64,000 nt of DNA from Vreelandella piezotolerans (GTDB lineage: Bacteria > Pseudomonadota > Gammaproteobacteria > Pseudomonadales > Halomonadaceae), in contig NZ_CP048602.1 in NCBI RefSeq assembly GCF_012427705.1, forward strand, positions 1,612,001 to 1,676,000, given 5' to 3'. Under the pieces are notes generated by a model. That model worked only from the letters and a program-made list of their open reading frames with translations. It was not told the origin of the DNA and did no database searches. Positions 42,184 to 49,061 of this stretch are shown piece by piece. A program made the position numbers and the translations under genes. Within the stretch, counting starts at the first letter, position 1, and every line of letters starts with the position of its first letter.

Positions 42184-43296
42184 GCCGACAAAAAATCGAA
42201 AATTCAGACACTCTTCTCCCTTTCTTTGTGTATTTTTGCTCCTTTCCCGCTCATTGAGCGGGAAAGGAGCGCAATCGCCCTATTCCCATAGGTATTTCTC
42301 ACTGATCAGCAGGTTGCTGAACGCCGCCAGCAAGTGCAGGCGCTGAGTGTTTTTGGCCAGTCCACGATAGCGAGCCTTGCCATAACCAAAAACTTGTTTG
42401 ATGTACCGAAAGGGGTGCTCCACCTTGGCACGGATACTGGCTTTGATGTTTTCGACTTTCTGTCGCCTGGCATCTAGCTTCTTGCGTGTGCCAGGCCGTT
42501 TGGCAATATACCAAGAGATATCGTTGCGGTGCTTGTGCTCGTCGCGTTTTTGAATACCCAGGTAACCGGCATCACCGAAGACGCGTTGCTCTTCACCGTG
42601 AAGGAGCTTATCGGCAGGCACAATGTCATGGACATTGGCAGCCGTGGTCTCGATGCTGTGAATCAACCCAAGCTTATCGTCGACACCTATATGCATTTTC
42701 ATGCCAAAGTGCCAAGAGCTACCTTTTTTAGTCTGGTGCATTTCCGGATCGCGCTCGCCTTTTTTGTTTTTGGTGGAACTAGGCGCAGAGATGATAGTGG
42801 CATCGACAATGCTCCCTTCGCGCAGCATCAGGCCATTTTTCTCTAGGTGGTTGTTCACTTCCTGGAACAGCACCTTGCCAAGGCCGTGATGTTCCAGAAA
42901 ATGGCGAAACTTGAGAATCGTGGTTTCGTCCGGCAATCGGTCTAGTTTCAAACCGGCGAATTGGCGCATGGACTCGATCTCGTAGAGGGCGTCTTCCATG
43001 GCCGGATCGCTCAGGTTGTAAAACAACTGCATGCAATGGACGCGGAGCATGGCAGACAACGGATACGGAGGCCGCCCGCTCTCGCCCTTGGGGTAATAAC
43101 GGGCTATCTTCTTCTCCAGCTGCGTCCAGGGGATCAGCTTGTCCATCCGCTCCAGAAAGAGTTCGCGGCGAGTCTTTCTCTTCTTGTTCTGGTACTCGGC
43201 TTCGGAGAAGGTGATTTGATCCATGGCAGCACTGAAACCTATGCAGTTGACGATAGCCGTATTATCACTGATGGCAGTGACTTTTTCAGAGCTTCC
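42141..43296 (-). mobile_element. IS5-family insertion sequence
   Basis: 1156 bases bounded by imperfect inverted repeats: left GGAAGGTCTGAATAACTGCC (42141-42160) and right, read inward, GGAAGCTCTGAAAAAGTCAC. Flanking 4-bp duplications TTAG at 42137-42140 and 43297-43300 fit the YTAR target of IS5. It holds one transposase gene on the minus strand, and a perfect 15-bp inverted repeat (42238-42252 with 42256-42270) lies just past its stop. Confidence 0.93.
42280..43224 (-). CDS. IS5-family DDE transposase
   Basis: 314 residues with the IS5 N-terminal block (ERMDKLIPWTQLEKKIARYY, then RPPYPLSAMLRVHCMQLFYN) and DDE catalytic core: first Asp in GSIVDATIISAPSSTKNKK, second Asp in VFGDAGYLGIQKRDEH, and Glu in ASIRAKVEHPFRYIKQVFGY. 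Full length with no frameshift, so the element is likely active or recently active. It is transcribed against the cassette genes. Confidence 0.94.
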   Translation of the reverse strand: MDQITFSEAEYQNKKRKTRRELFLERMDKLIPWTQLEKKIARYYPKGESGRPPYPLSAMLRVHCMQLFYNLSDPAMEDALYEIESMRQFAGLKLDRLPDETTILKFRHFLEHHGLGKVLFQEVNNHLEKNGLMLREGSIVDATIISAPSSTKNKKGERDPEMHQTKKGSSWHFGMKMHIGVDDKLGLIHSIETTAANVHDIVPADKLLHGEEQRVFGDAGYLGIQKRDEHKHRNDISWYIAKRPGTRKKLDARRQKVENIKASIRAKVEHPFRYIKQVFGYGKARYRGLAKNTQRLHLLAAFSNLLISEKYLWE

Positions 43297-43300
43297 TTAG

Positions 43301-44084
43301 AAATACCACACTCACTGAGCAGGACTCCCAGTATATTCGGGCAGGAATCGAGTATTTACCTCCCGAGTTGGCAACTTCCGTACTCAGAACCTTATTTGGT
43401 ATGTACACAACCAAAGATGCGGCAGTTCAGATTAAAAGCAACATCAAGTTGGTGGCTGGCTCAGCGTGGACTGTTGCGCCAGATGAAGTTAAATACGAGT
43501 GTGGCTTTAAATACGCAACATTTGCATCAAACGGGGAGGTAGATAGAAAAGAGGCTGCCAACGAGTTCCTTTCCGTTGTTGGAGGCCTACCGTTTCTTCC
43601 AAATGATACGCTTGCGCTAGAAATGGCTGACAAAATTGACAGCCTATTTGCCGCCCATGCTGGATTTAATAATTTTCACAACGAGCCTGCTCACGCTCGA
43701 GCTCTTGATGCCTACGTTTCTTCTGCAGGCACGGTACCTGATGCCGTTCGAAAATCTTATGTTAAGACACTTGTGATGGCTCGAATTGGAAACGGTCATG
43801 GGGTGTCAGATATGGCTGTACCGTATTACGAACGCTTGATAACGAAATTTGGTGAGGCCGAGTTGCGAGAGGTGGCACTTCTTTTAACCGATCGAGAATT
43901 TTCATCCCGTGTTGGACTACGATCCTGTCTTTCAAATTTCAGGGCATTACTAGGGCGATTGGCGCCTCGAACTACTAATCAAGTCACTCAGCAGGCCTTT
44001 GCTCAGATACAAGGGGCTACCGATGCGCAAATCCCGAATTTAGGCAAAGACAGTGCATATAAACGGCTTCTGGGAGTACGATAA
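43301..44084 (+). pseudogene. 3' part of IS-interrupted HEPN-like gene (cassette 2)
   Basis: Continues the frame of 41509-42140 exactly after the right TTAG: 632 + 784 bases = 472 codons including stop. An open frame can restart from TTG at 43368, but the true N-terminus is across the IS. The region is mostly helical (KLVAGSAWTVAPDEVKYECG, ALALEMADKIDSLF-like, LTDREFSSRVGLRSCL). No known domain recognised. The stop is followed directly by attC 2, whose R'' box complements the GTTAGAT at the cassette's left end, showing both halves belong to one cassette. Confidence 0.8.
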
Positions 44085-44161
44085 ATCTAACCAGGCCATG
44101 CACCGGATGCCAAAACCTGCGCTTCGCTACGGCTTTGTCACCGGTGATGGCAGCGTTACAT
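44085..44161 (+). other. attC site 2
   Basis: R'' ATCTAAC (44085-44091) and R' GTTACAT (44155-44161), 77 bases. Inner arms CACCGGATGCCAAAACC and GGCTTTGTCACCGGTG pair imperfectly with extrahelical bases around TGCGCTTCGCTAC. It shares the CGGATGYC...CACCGGTG core with attC 3 and 5. Confidence 0.9.
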
Positions 44162-44179
44162 CCCTACGAAGAGGTCTTC

Positions 44180-44548
44180 ATGAAACATACTTTTTCACAG
44201 CGAGTGGCACCCTACGTCGAGGTTGAGCTGACGAATGCCAAGCGGGCAAGGTCAGCGGGTGATACCCAGCAGGAATTTTCCCATCTCGAACGGGCGCATG
44301 TGCTTGGGCAGGAATCAACGTATTGGCACGTTAAGGTCCATTTGATGATGCTGGCATGGGCAATTCGTAATCGTTCATTTCGAGAAACGCTAGGTCAGGC
44401 TTTTCGGATTGTTGGTGCTGCGACGAAAACTGTATTTGGGTTGGTGCCACAAGGCAATACGGGTGGTGCCAATGTGAGCCCGTTCAAGAAGATGCCAATT
44501 GCACCGGAGTTGGCTACTTTGATTCAAAAGGCCAAGTCCGGTGTATAA
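44180..44548 (+). CDS. DUF3703 family protein (cassette 3)
   Basis: 122 residues matching the DUF3703 pattern: EFSHLERAHVLGQESTYWHV, then HLMMLAWAIRNRSFRETLGQ, AFRIVGAATKTVFGLVPQGN, TGGANVSPFKKMPIAPELA. The ATG at 44180 has GAAGAGG upstream; a 15-codon extension to 44135 would run into the attC and is rejected. DUF3703 has no established activity; it looks like a small helical cytoplasmic or membrane-associated protein. The stop codon lies inside the next R'' box (GTATAAC). Confidence 0.85.
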   Translation: MKHTFSQRVAPYVEVELTNAKRARSAGDTQQEFSHLERAHVLGQESTYWHVKVHLMMLAWAIRNRSFRETLGQAFRIVGAATKTVFGLVPQGNTGGANVSPFKKMPIAPELATLIQKAKSGV

Positions 44549-44620
44549 CCATACGCGTCACACGGATGTCCTTTACGCCGCTCCGCTCTGTAAAGACCAC
44601 CGGTGCGCTATGCGTTATGT
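44543..44620 (+). other. attC site 3
   Basis: R'' GTATAAC (44543-44549) and R' GTTATGT (44614-44620), 78 bases. Arms ACACGGATGTCCTTTAC and GTAAAGACCACCGGTG around GCCGCTCCGCTCT. Confidence 0.9.
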
Positions 44621-44634
44621 TTTCTGGAGAGATC

Positions 44635-45105
44635 GTGCGTAAAGAAGATATTAATGACCCTTTAAAGGAGTATGCGTTTGATTTCTTTTATTGGTTCTCA
44701 CGATTTGAGTTTGCGCTTAAAGAAAACCGTTTCTTAAAACGCAATGGCGCTGGAGAAAATGCAGAACCGGGGTGGGATGCGTTCGTAGAAAGGTACGCAG
44801 AGACGTTCGAACACACAGCGGAAACCAATAGGCTAATTGAACTTAACCCCAAAAGACAAAAGGTTGGGGAGCATTCAGACCTTCAATGGCGCGAAGTAGG
44901 CTTAGCAGATTGTAACTCTGAACTCTGTAGAGTTGTTCGCTTACTTAAAACGATCAGAAACAACCTCTTTCACGGAGGTAAACACGGTGCAGAGGGCTGG
45001 GATAATCCAGAACGAACACAAGACTTATTGGTTACAGGTAAATCAATCCTAGATCAATTGGCAAGGTTGGCTGACATTGAAGCAGACTATACCCAATACT
45101 ATTAA
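44635..45105 (+). CDS. HEPN-like small protein (cassette 4)
   Basis: 156 residues from the GTG at 44635 (GGAG 5 bases upstream); an ATG at 44617 inside the R' box is an alternative. Helical, aromatic-rich N-terminus (EYAFDFFYWFSRFEFALKEN), and LLKTIRNNLFHGGKHG, with Arg108-x4-His113 matching the HEPN catalytic R-x4-6-H signature, commonly RN-x-x-x-H. HEPN proteins are often RNase toxins in defence or toxin-antitoxin pairs; no separate antitoxin is seen in the cassette, so it may be solitary or non-toxic. Confidence 0.72.
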   Translation: MRKEDINDPLKEYAFDFFYWFSRFEFALKENRFLKRNGAGENAEPGWDAFVERYAETFEHTAETNRLIELNPKRQKVGEHSDLQWREVGLADCNSELCRVVRLLKTIRNNLFHGGKHGAEGWDNPERTQDLLVTGKSILDQLARLADIEADYTQYY

Positions 45106-45107
45106 AA

Positions 45108-45180
45108 ACATAACAAGCAAAGGCAGCATCGCCCTGCGGGCTGGACGCGCTACCGCGCGCCGCTGCTTTGGGCGTTAGCT
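45108..45180 (+). other. attC site 4
   Basis: R'' ACATAAC (45108-45114) and R' GTTAGCT (45174-45180), 73 bases. Arms AAAGGCAGCATCG and CGCTGCTTTGG with a GC-rich variable loop. The R'' box is the exact complement of the GTTATGT that starts the same cassette. Confidence 0.88.
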
Positions 45181-45184
45181 GTGA

Positions 45185-45213
45185 TTGTCCCATCCGAGAA
45201 GTGATACTATAGT
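45185..45213 (+). promoter_or_regulatory. Cassette-borne promoter of the toxin-antitoxin pair
   Basis: TTGTCC (45185-45190), 17-base spacer, TATAGT (45208-45213). The palindrome ACTATAGT (45206-45213) overlaps the -10, a usual position for Phd-type autorepressor binding. Cassettes often lack promoters; TA cassettes are the exception. Confidence 0.5.
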
Positions 45214-45243
45214 GCCACTAACAGTCTGATTCAGGGTGAGCCC

Positions 45244-45501
45244 ATGAAAGTCGAGCTTGTTACGAACCTCAAGCGCCAAGCCACAAAAATTCTGGCCGAT
45301 CTGCACCTGTCTAAAGAACCGGTACTGATCACGGAGCATGGCCAGCCATCCGCATACCTTGTCGATGTGCAGGATTACGAGTTTATGCAGCGCCGGCTTG
45401 AGCTGCTTGAGGGGCTCTCACGGGGAGAGCGTGCTGTACTTGAGGGAAGAACGTACAGCCAAAGTGAGGCTAGGGAGAAAATGAGTAAATGGCTGAAGTA
45501 A
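45244..45501 (+). CDS. Phd/YefM-family antitoxin (cassette 5)
   Basis: 85 residues with the Phd/YefM fold: ELVTNLKRQATKILADLHLS, VLITEHGQPSAYLVDVQDYE, then a C-terminal toxin-binding tail (GRTYSQSEAREKMSKWLK). It binds and represses its promoter and neutralises the ParE-type partner. The stop overlaps the toxin start by 13 bases. CAGGGTGAG precedes the ATG. Confidence 0.93.
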   Translation: MKVELVTNLKRQATKILADLHLSKEPVLITEHGQPSAYLVDVQDYEFMQRRLELLEGLSRGERAVLEGRTYSQSEAREKMSKWLK

Positions 45502-45791
45502 TCTGGACGGAGCCTGCCCTTCAAGAACTGGATGCCATCGCTGAGTACATCGCTCTGGATAATCCTGCTGCCGCAAGTCATCTGGTTAAAGAAGTTTTCG
45601 ATAAGACCGAGCGCTTGGCAGATTTTCCCCAATCCGGACGGATTCCTCCAGAGCTCCCTAATTCGGTATACAGGGAGGTAGTGGTTCCACCATGTCGCAT
45701 TTTTTATCGTGAGGATGGGCAGCGGGTTCTCGTTCTCTATGTCATGCGAGAGGAGCGGCAGCTTCGGGCGTACATGCTTGGGAACAGCTAA
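45489..45791 (+). CDS. ParE/RelE-superfamily toxin (cassette 5)
   Basis: 100 residues of the ParE/RelE fold: EVIWTEPALQELDAIAEYIA, PAAASHLVKEVFDKTERLADFP, SGRIPPELPNSVYREVVVPP and CRIFYREDGQRVLVLYVMRE. Whether it acts on gyrase (ParE) or ribosome-bound mRNA (RelE) cannot be told; the N-terminal helix pair favours ParE. Its TAA stop is part of the attC 5 R'' box (AGCTAAC). Confidence 0.92.
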   Translation: MAEVIWTEPALQELDAIAEYIALDNPAAASHLVKEVFDKTERLADFPQSGRIPPELPNSVYREVVVPPCRIFYREDGQRVLVLYVMREERQLRAYMLGNS

Positions 45792-45864
45792 CCAGGCGCG
45801 TCACTCGGATGCCTTTGTCTCCGCTTTGCTACGTCAAAGTCACCGGTGCGCTTCGGCGTTGAAC
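45786..45864 (+). other. attC site 5 (array end)
   Basis: R'' AGCTAAC (45786-45792) and R' GTTGAAC (45858-45864), 79 bases. Arms CGGATGCCTTTGTC and GTCAAAGTCACCGG around TCCGCTTTGCTAC. The R' box is also codons of the adjoining 5'-nucleotidase gene. Confidence 0.88.
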
Positions 45865-46467
45865 ATTGCGCTATTTTTGTCTGGCCACAAGCCGGACGTG
45901 GAGACCGCCATTGGCAGCGGCCCCCCGGCGGGGCAGGTGCTGGATTCCATGTTTGACGACGATGAAGACGACCAGACACTACGCATCGCTTTTGACTTCG
46001 ATGGCGTGCTGGCGGGCGACGAATCCGAGTCGGTCATGCAGGCATCAGGACTCACGGCCTTCCATGATCATGAAGTCAAGAACGTGATGCAGCCGCATCA
46101 CCCTGGGCCACTGAAAGAGTTCCTGGTACGCATTTCAAGAATCCAGTCGGCGGAAGAAGCGTACAAACAGCAGCACCCGGAGTATGAAAACCGTATACGC
46201 GTATCGATTGTCACGGCCCGCAATGCGCCTTCCCATGAACGCGCCTTGAAAACGCTGAAAAGCTGGGGTGTCATGGCCAACGATGCGTTTTTCCTCGGCG
46301 GAATCGAGAAGGGCAGAGTGCTGGGTGTGTTGAAGCCGCACATCTTCTTCGATGATCAGTCTGGCCATTTGCAGTCTGCCAGTGCGGTGGTGCCTTCTGT
46401 TCATATTCCGTTTGGTGTCACCAACCAGCCCAAGGCGAAGGCAGATGAGCTTTCTGCCGGGAGCTGA
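45856..46467 (+). pseudogene. 5'-nucleotidase (PF06189 type), N-terminally truncated at attC 5
   Basis: Readable from ALNIALFLSGHKPD (45856) to the stop. The HAD-like core is intact: IAFDFDGVLAGDE, VSIVTARNAPSHERALKTLK, AFFLGGIEKGRVL and LKPHIFFDDQSGH, all characteristic of bacterial cytosolic 5'-nucleotidases of about 300 residues. Roughly the first 100 residues are missing; the homology begins exactly at G^TTGAAC, the attC crossover point. No proper start or ribosome site is evident except a possible ATG at 45949. Probably non-functional. Confidence 0.8.
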
Positions 46468-46991
46468 CCCCATTCATCTTACAAGATGGGAACCGACATG
46501 ACCCTGATGACGCTCCTGTTATTCATACCTGCATGCTTTGCCCTGAACATGGCCCCCGGCCCCAACAATCTGCTCTCCATGGCGAATGCCAAGCGATACG
46601 GCAAACATGTTGCTGGGTGCATTTCGCTCAGCTCGGTGGCGCGGCCTCGCGGGTGCCTCGCTAATCGCTCGTTACCACGCGCTACAGGGGGCTGCCCTGG
46701 GTGGCGCGTCGCACCGTCGTGAGGCCATGTGCCCGGGATCGCTTTCTCGCCGTGAGTGCCATACCTTTTTATCGAGGCTCTGCTGCTTTGCGCGACTTGA
46801 ACGTCACCCTCTGGGGCGTCGGTGTGCACGCGCTGTACAAGGCTCATCAGTATTACCCGAGAGCCATATTCCGACGAAACACCTGCTTTGCCTAGGCAAC
46901 GTTTCCTCATGAAACGGCTAGGCGTTGTGGTTAACCTTTTCCATCCAATAGGTCCATCCAATAGGCGCTCGAACAGTCAAGGAGCGGCATC
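46468..46991 (+). pseudogene. Decayed region with LysE/RhtB exporter remnant
   Basis: From ATG 46498 about 40 residues match the LysE/RhtB N-terminus (TLLLFIPACFALNMAPGPNN, then LLSMANAKRYGKHVAG), then similarity stops near 46620. A second frame at about 46700-46895 has a protein-like stretch (DRFLAVSAIPFYRGSAALRD, then LNVTLWGVGVHALYKAHQYY) that I cannot assign; it may be a different gene fragment joined by deletion or frameshift. A short repeat of TCCATCCAATAGG occurs near 46943-46968. Confidence 0.6.
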
Positions 46992-47513
46992 ATGAACGGA
47001 ATAACGCTGCGTACAGCGCATTATAATGAGTTGGGGGCGTTGGTAGACATCGACGATGATGCGGGCCAGCTGTTCGTTCGTGCTGGGCTCGACATCGATA
47101 TCGAGCAGGGGCATCCTTTTGTCGTATCGGAACAGCAGCGATGGGCTTTTGCCATTGAACGCGGGCTCGCCCTGGTGGCCGCTGACACTGTCAATAGGCC
47201 TGTCGGCTTTATGATCCTCGGTGTCGTTGATGGAGTGCCTTATCTGGATCAGCTTTCCGTGCGCACGGACCACATGCAGCAAGGAATAGGTAGCATGCTG
47301 ATTCATCATGCTATTACTTGGAGCGATCATAGCCCCCTCTGGCTTACCACCTATGCGCATTTACCATGGAATAAGCCCTTCTACGAGAAGCATGGTTTTG
47401 TGAGGCTTCCGGAAGAAGAGTGTGGCCCAACGCTTTACGCTATCTTGCGAGAACAGCGGGCAACGCTTCCCGACCCGATGCAGCGGATTGCCATGGTGCG
47501 CCGTTGCCCGTAG
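46992..47513 (+). CDS. GNAT-family N-acetyltransferase
   Basis: 173 residues with the GNAT acetyl-CoA fold: motif A as LDQLSVRTDHMQQGIGSMLI (Q-x-x-G-x-G/A), and motif B as NKPFYEKHGFVRLPEEE. AAGGAGCGG precedes the ATG. Substrate unknown (small molecule or peptide). It follows the decayed region and has no obvious cassette site, so it belongs to the flank, not the array. Confidence 0.88.
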   Translation: MNGITLRTAHYNELGALVDIDDDAGQLFVRAGLDIDIEQGHPFVVSEQQRWAFAIERGLALVAADTVNRPVGFMILGVVDGVPYLDQLSVRTDHMQQGIGSMLIHHAITWSDHSPLWLTTYAHLPWNKPFYEKHGFVRLPEEECGPTLYAILREQRATLPDPMQRIAMVRRCP

Positions 47514-47564
47514 CGTCAGGCAAGTTGGTCATTTCAAACGAACGTCATCTTCCCTCAGGAGCCT

Positions 47565-47975
47565 ATGGAACATCGATATATCGTCATTTTCGATGGTGTG
47601 TGCAACTTCTGCAGCGGTGCTGTGAAGTTCATCATCAAGCGAGATCCACAGGGCGTTTTTGCCTTCACCCCGATGCAGAGTGAGTTGGCCCAGGAGCTGA
47701 CGGAGCGCTTCAACGTCCCCGATGTGGGCGCGGATACTTTGGTGCTCATTAAGCAGGGTGAATGTTTCGTTCTTTCCGATGCGGCCCTTGAGATCGCCAG
47801 AGATCTGAAAGGGCCGTGGCGGTTCTGTTATGTATTCAAGGTTGTGCCAAGGCCGATCAGGGATGCGGCTTACAAACTATTCGCGCGGCATCGCTATCGG
47901 CTCTTTGGTAAGAAAAATGCCTGTATGGTGCCGTCAGCAGAAGTGAAGTCGCGTTTTTTGGGTATCGATAGCTAA
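47565..47975 (+). CDS. DCC-family thiol-disulfide oxidoreductase-like protein (DUF393)
   Basis: 136 residues with the family signature DGVCNFC near the N-terminus (IVIFDGVCNFCSGAVKFIIK), FTPMQSELAQEL, and RPIRDAAYKLFARHRYRLFG at the C-terminus. Thioredoxin-like fold predicted from the family; redox activity is inferred from CxxC. TCAGGAG precedes the ATG. It sits alone, 50 bases after the GNAT gene on the same strand, so may be co-transcribed. Confidence 0.92.
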   Translation: MEHRYIVIFDGVCNFCSGAVKFIIKRDPQGVFAFTPMQSELAQELTERFNVPDVGADTLVLIKQGECFVLSDAALEIARDLKGPWRFCYVFKVVPRPIRDAAYKLFARHRYRLFGKKNACMVPSAEVKSRFLGIDS

Positions 47976-48006
47976 TCTCCACGTCATCCACGGCTACCGC
48001 CCTCGT

Positions 48007-48906
48007 CTAGTCGTTAGCATGTTGGCGGCTGTGCTCCAGCTCTTCGATCATTTTACGCGCGGCATTGGAAAGGGTGCGGTTGGTGTGCACCAAATAGCCG
48101 AGCGGGCGGTGAATGGGCGCGGTGTCTACCGGTAGCGCCACCAGCTCGCTGTCGATCATTTTTTCCGGCAGCAGGCTCCAGCCAAGTCCGACGCTGCACA
48201 TCATCTTGAGCGTTTCCAAATAGTTGGTGGACATGCTCACCGGCAGGGTCAAGCCTGCTTCTTCGAAGCGCCGTTCGATCAGCGTTCGGGTAAAGGTTTT
48301 AGCCCCCGGCAAAACGCAGTTCACCTCACATAGCTCGGCCAGGCTCAGTGGTTTACCGTTCACGCGACTGCGCTGGGCAAGCGGATGGTCGCTGGCGCAC
48401 ACGACGCACAGGCGGTCGCGCCATAGCTCCACGACGTGAAGCTGTTCGACAGGATGGGGGGCGAGGGTGACGATGGCCATTTCCAGCGTGCCGTCCAGCA
48501 CGCCCTGATAGGCCAGTTCGGAGTCCACGAAGTGTAAATCGAGCGCCACTTCCGGGTGATGCTGCGTGTACTGCTTCAACAACGGCGGCAGGCGGTGCAG
48601 GCCAATGTGGTGGCTGGTGGCGAGCGTCAGTTTGCCGCCCACTTGGCCAGAGAGATTCGCCAGCGCACGGCGGCTGTCTTCCACGGTAAACAGAATGCGC
48701 TGGGCCTTGGGCAGCAGCACGTTGCCCGCTTCGGTGAGCGCGATGCGCCGTCCAATGCGGTCGAAAAGCCGAGTGCCGAGCAGGTCTTCCAGCGTGGCGA
48801 TGCGCTTGCTGACCGCAGGCTGAGTGAGGTGGAGCTGTTCGGCGGCGCGGGAGAAGCTCTGGGTCTCCGCCACGGCGAGAAAGGCTTGCAGGCTTTGGGT
48901 ATCCAC
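48007..48906 (-). CDS. LysR-family regulator divergent from leuCDB
   Basis: 299 residues: helix-turn-helix (MDTQSLQAFLAVAETQSFSR, LHLTQPAVSKRIATLEDLLG) and effector domain with RLPPLLKQYTQHHPEVALDL and GLGWSLLPEKMI. The divergent position beside leuC is conserved in Pseudomonas-type genomes, so regulation of leucine genes is likely, by inference. Its start is 19 bases from a palindrome that fits a LysR box. Confidence 0.9.
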   Translation of the reverse strand: MDTQSLQAFLAVAETQSFSRAAEQLHLTQPAVSKRIATLEDLLGTRLFDRIGRRIALTEAGNVLLPKAQRILFTVEDSRRALANLSGQVGGKLTLATSHHIGLHRLPPLLKQYTQHHPEVALDLHFVDSELAYQGVLDGTLEMAIVTLAPHPVEQLHVVELWRDRLCVVCASDHPLAQRSRVNGKPLSLAELCEVNCVLPGAKTFTRTLIERRFEEAGLTLPVSMSTNYLETLKMMCSVGLGWSLLPEKMIDSELVALPVDTAPIHRPLGYLVHTNRTLSNAARKMIEELEHSRQHAND

Positions 48907-48924
48907 GGCGGCTCCCTGATTGCT

Positions 48925-48939
48925 ATTCCTATTTGGAAT
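48925..48939. promoter_or_regulatory. Candidate LysR operator in the lysR-leuC gap
   Basis: ATTCCTATTTGGAAT is a dyad with 5-bp arms and a T-N11-A core (T at 48926 to A at 48938), the LysR recognition form, in the 155-base divergent gap. It is nearer the regulator gene, consistent with autoregulation. Confidence 0.5.
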
Positions 48940-49061
48940 CTAAAGTATGAATAACATGAATTGATTTTATGCGCGAGTCGCGTAACACTCTTGGCATGCC
49001 ATAGAAGCAGCACGCAGAGGCTGCCAACACGAACTAGCAGGGCACCGCCCAGGAGAGCCAC

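Larger units (their letters stand above)
40323..45864 (+). mobile_element. Integron cassette array without integrase in the window (CALIN)
   Basis: Five attC-like sites in one orientation separate five cassettes, each one gene or one operon. Boundary boxes match across each cassette: GTTAGCC/GGCTAAC, GTTAGAT/ATCTAAC, GTTATGT/ACATAAC and GTTAGCT/AGCTAAC are exact reverse complements; the DUF3703 cassette (GTTACAT/GTATAAC) matches only in the core. Genes are AT-richer than the flanks and all on the plus strand, in cassette style. No intI gene is present in the window. Confidence 0.88.

Noticed and set aside
43368..44084. Independent gene starting at TTG 43368
   Set aside because: It continues in frame with 41509-42140 once the IS and one TTAG are removed, has no ribosome site, and similarity of frame is exact.
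44135..44179. Longer N-terminus for the DUF3703 gene
   Set aside because: Would be coded by the attC 2 arm; the family start and ribosome site point to 44180.
40140..46500. Integron integrase (intI) in or beside the array
   Set aside because: No tyrosine recombinase-like ORF on either strand near the array; the only recombinase is the IS5 transposase.
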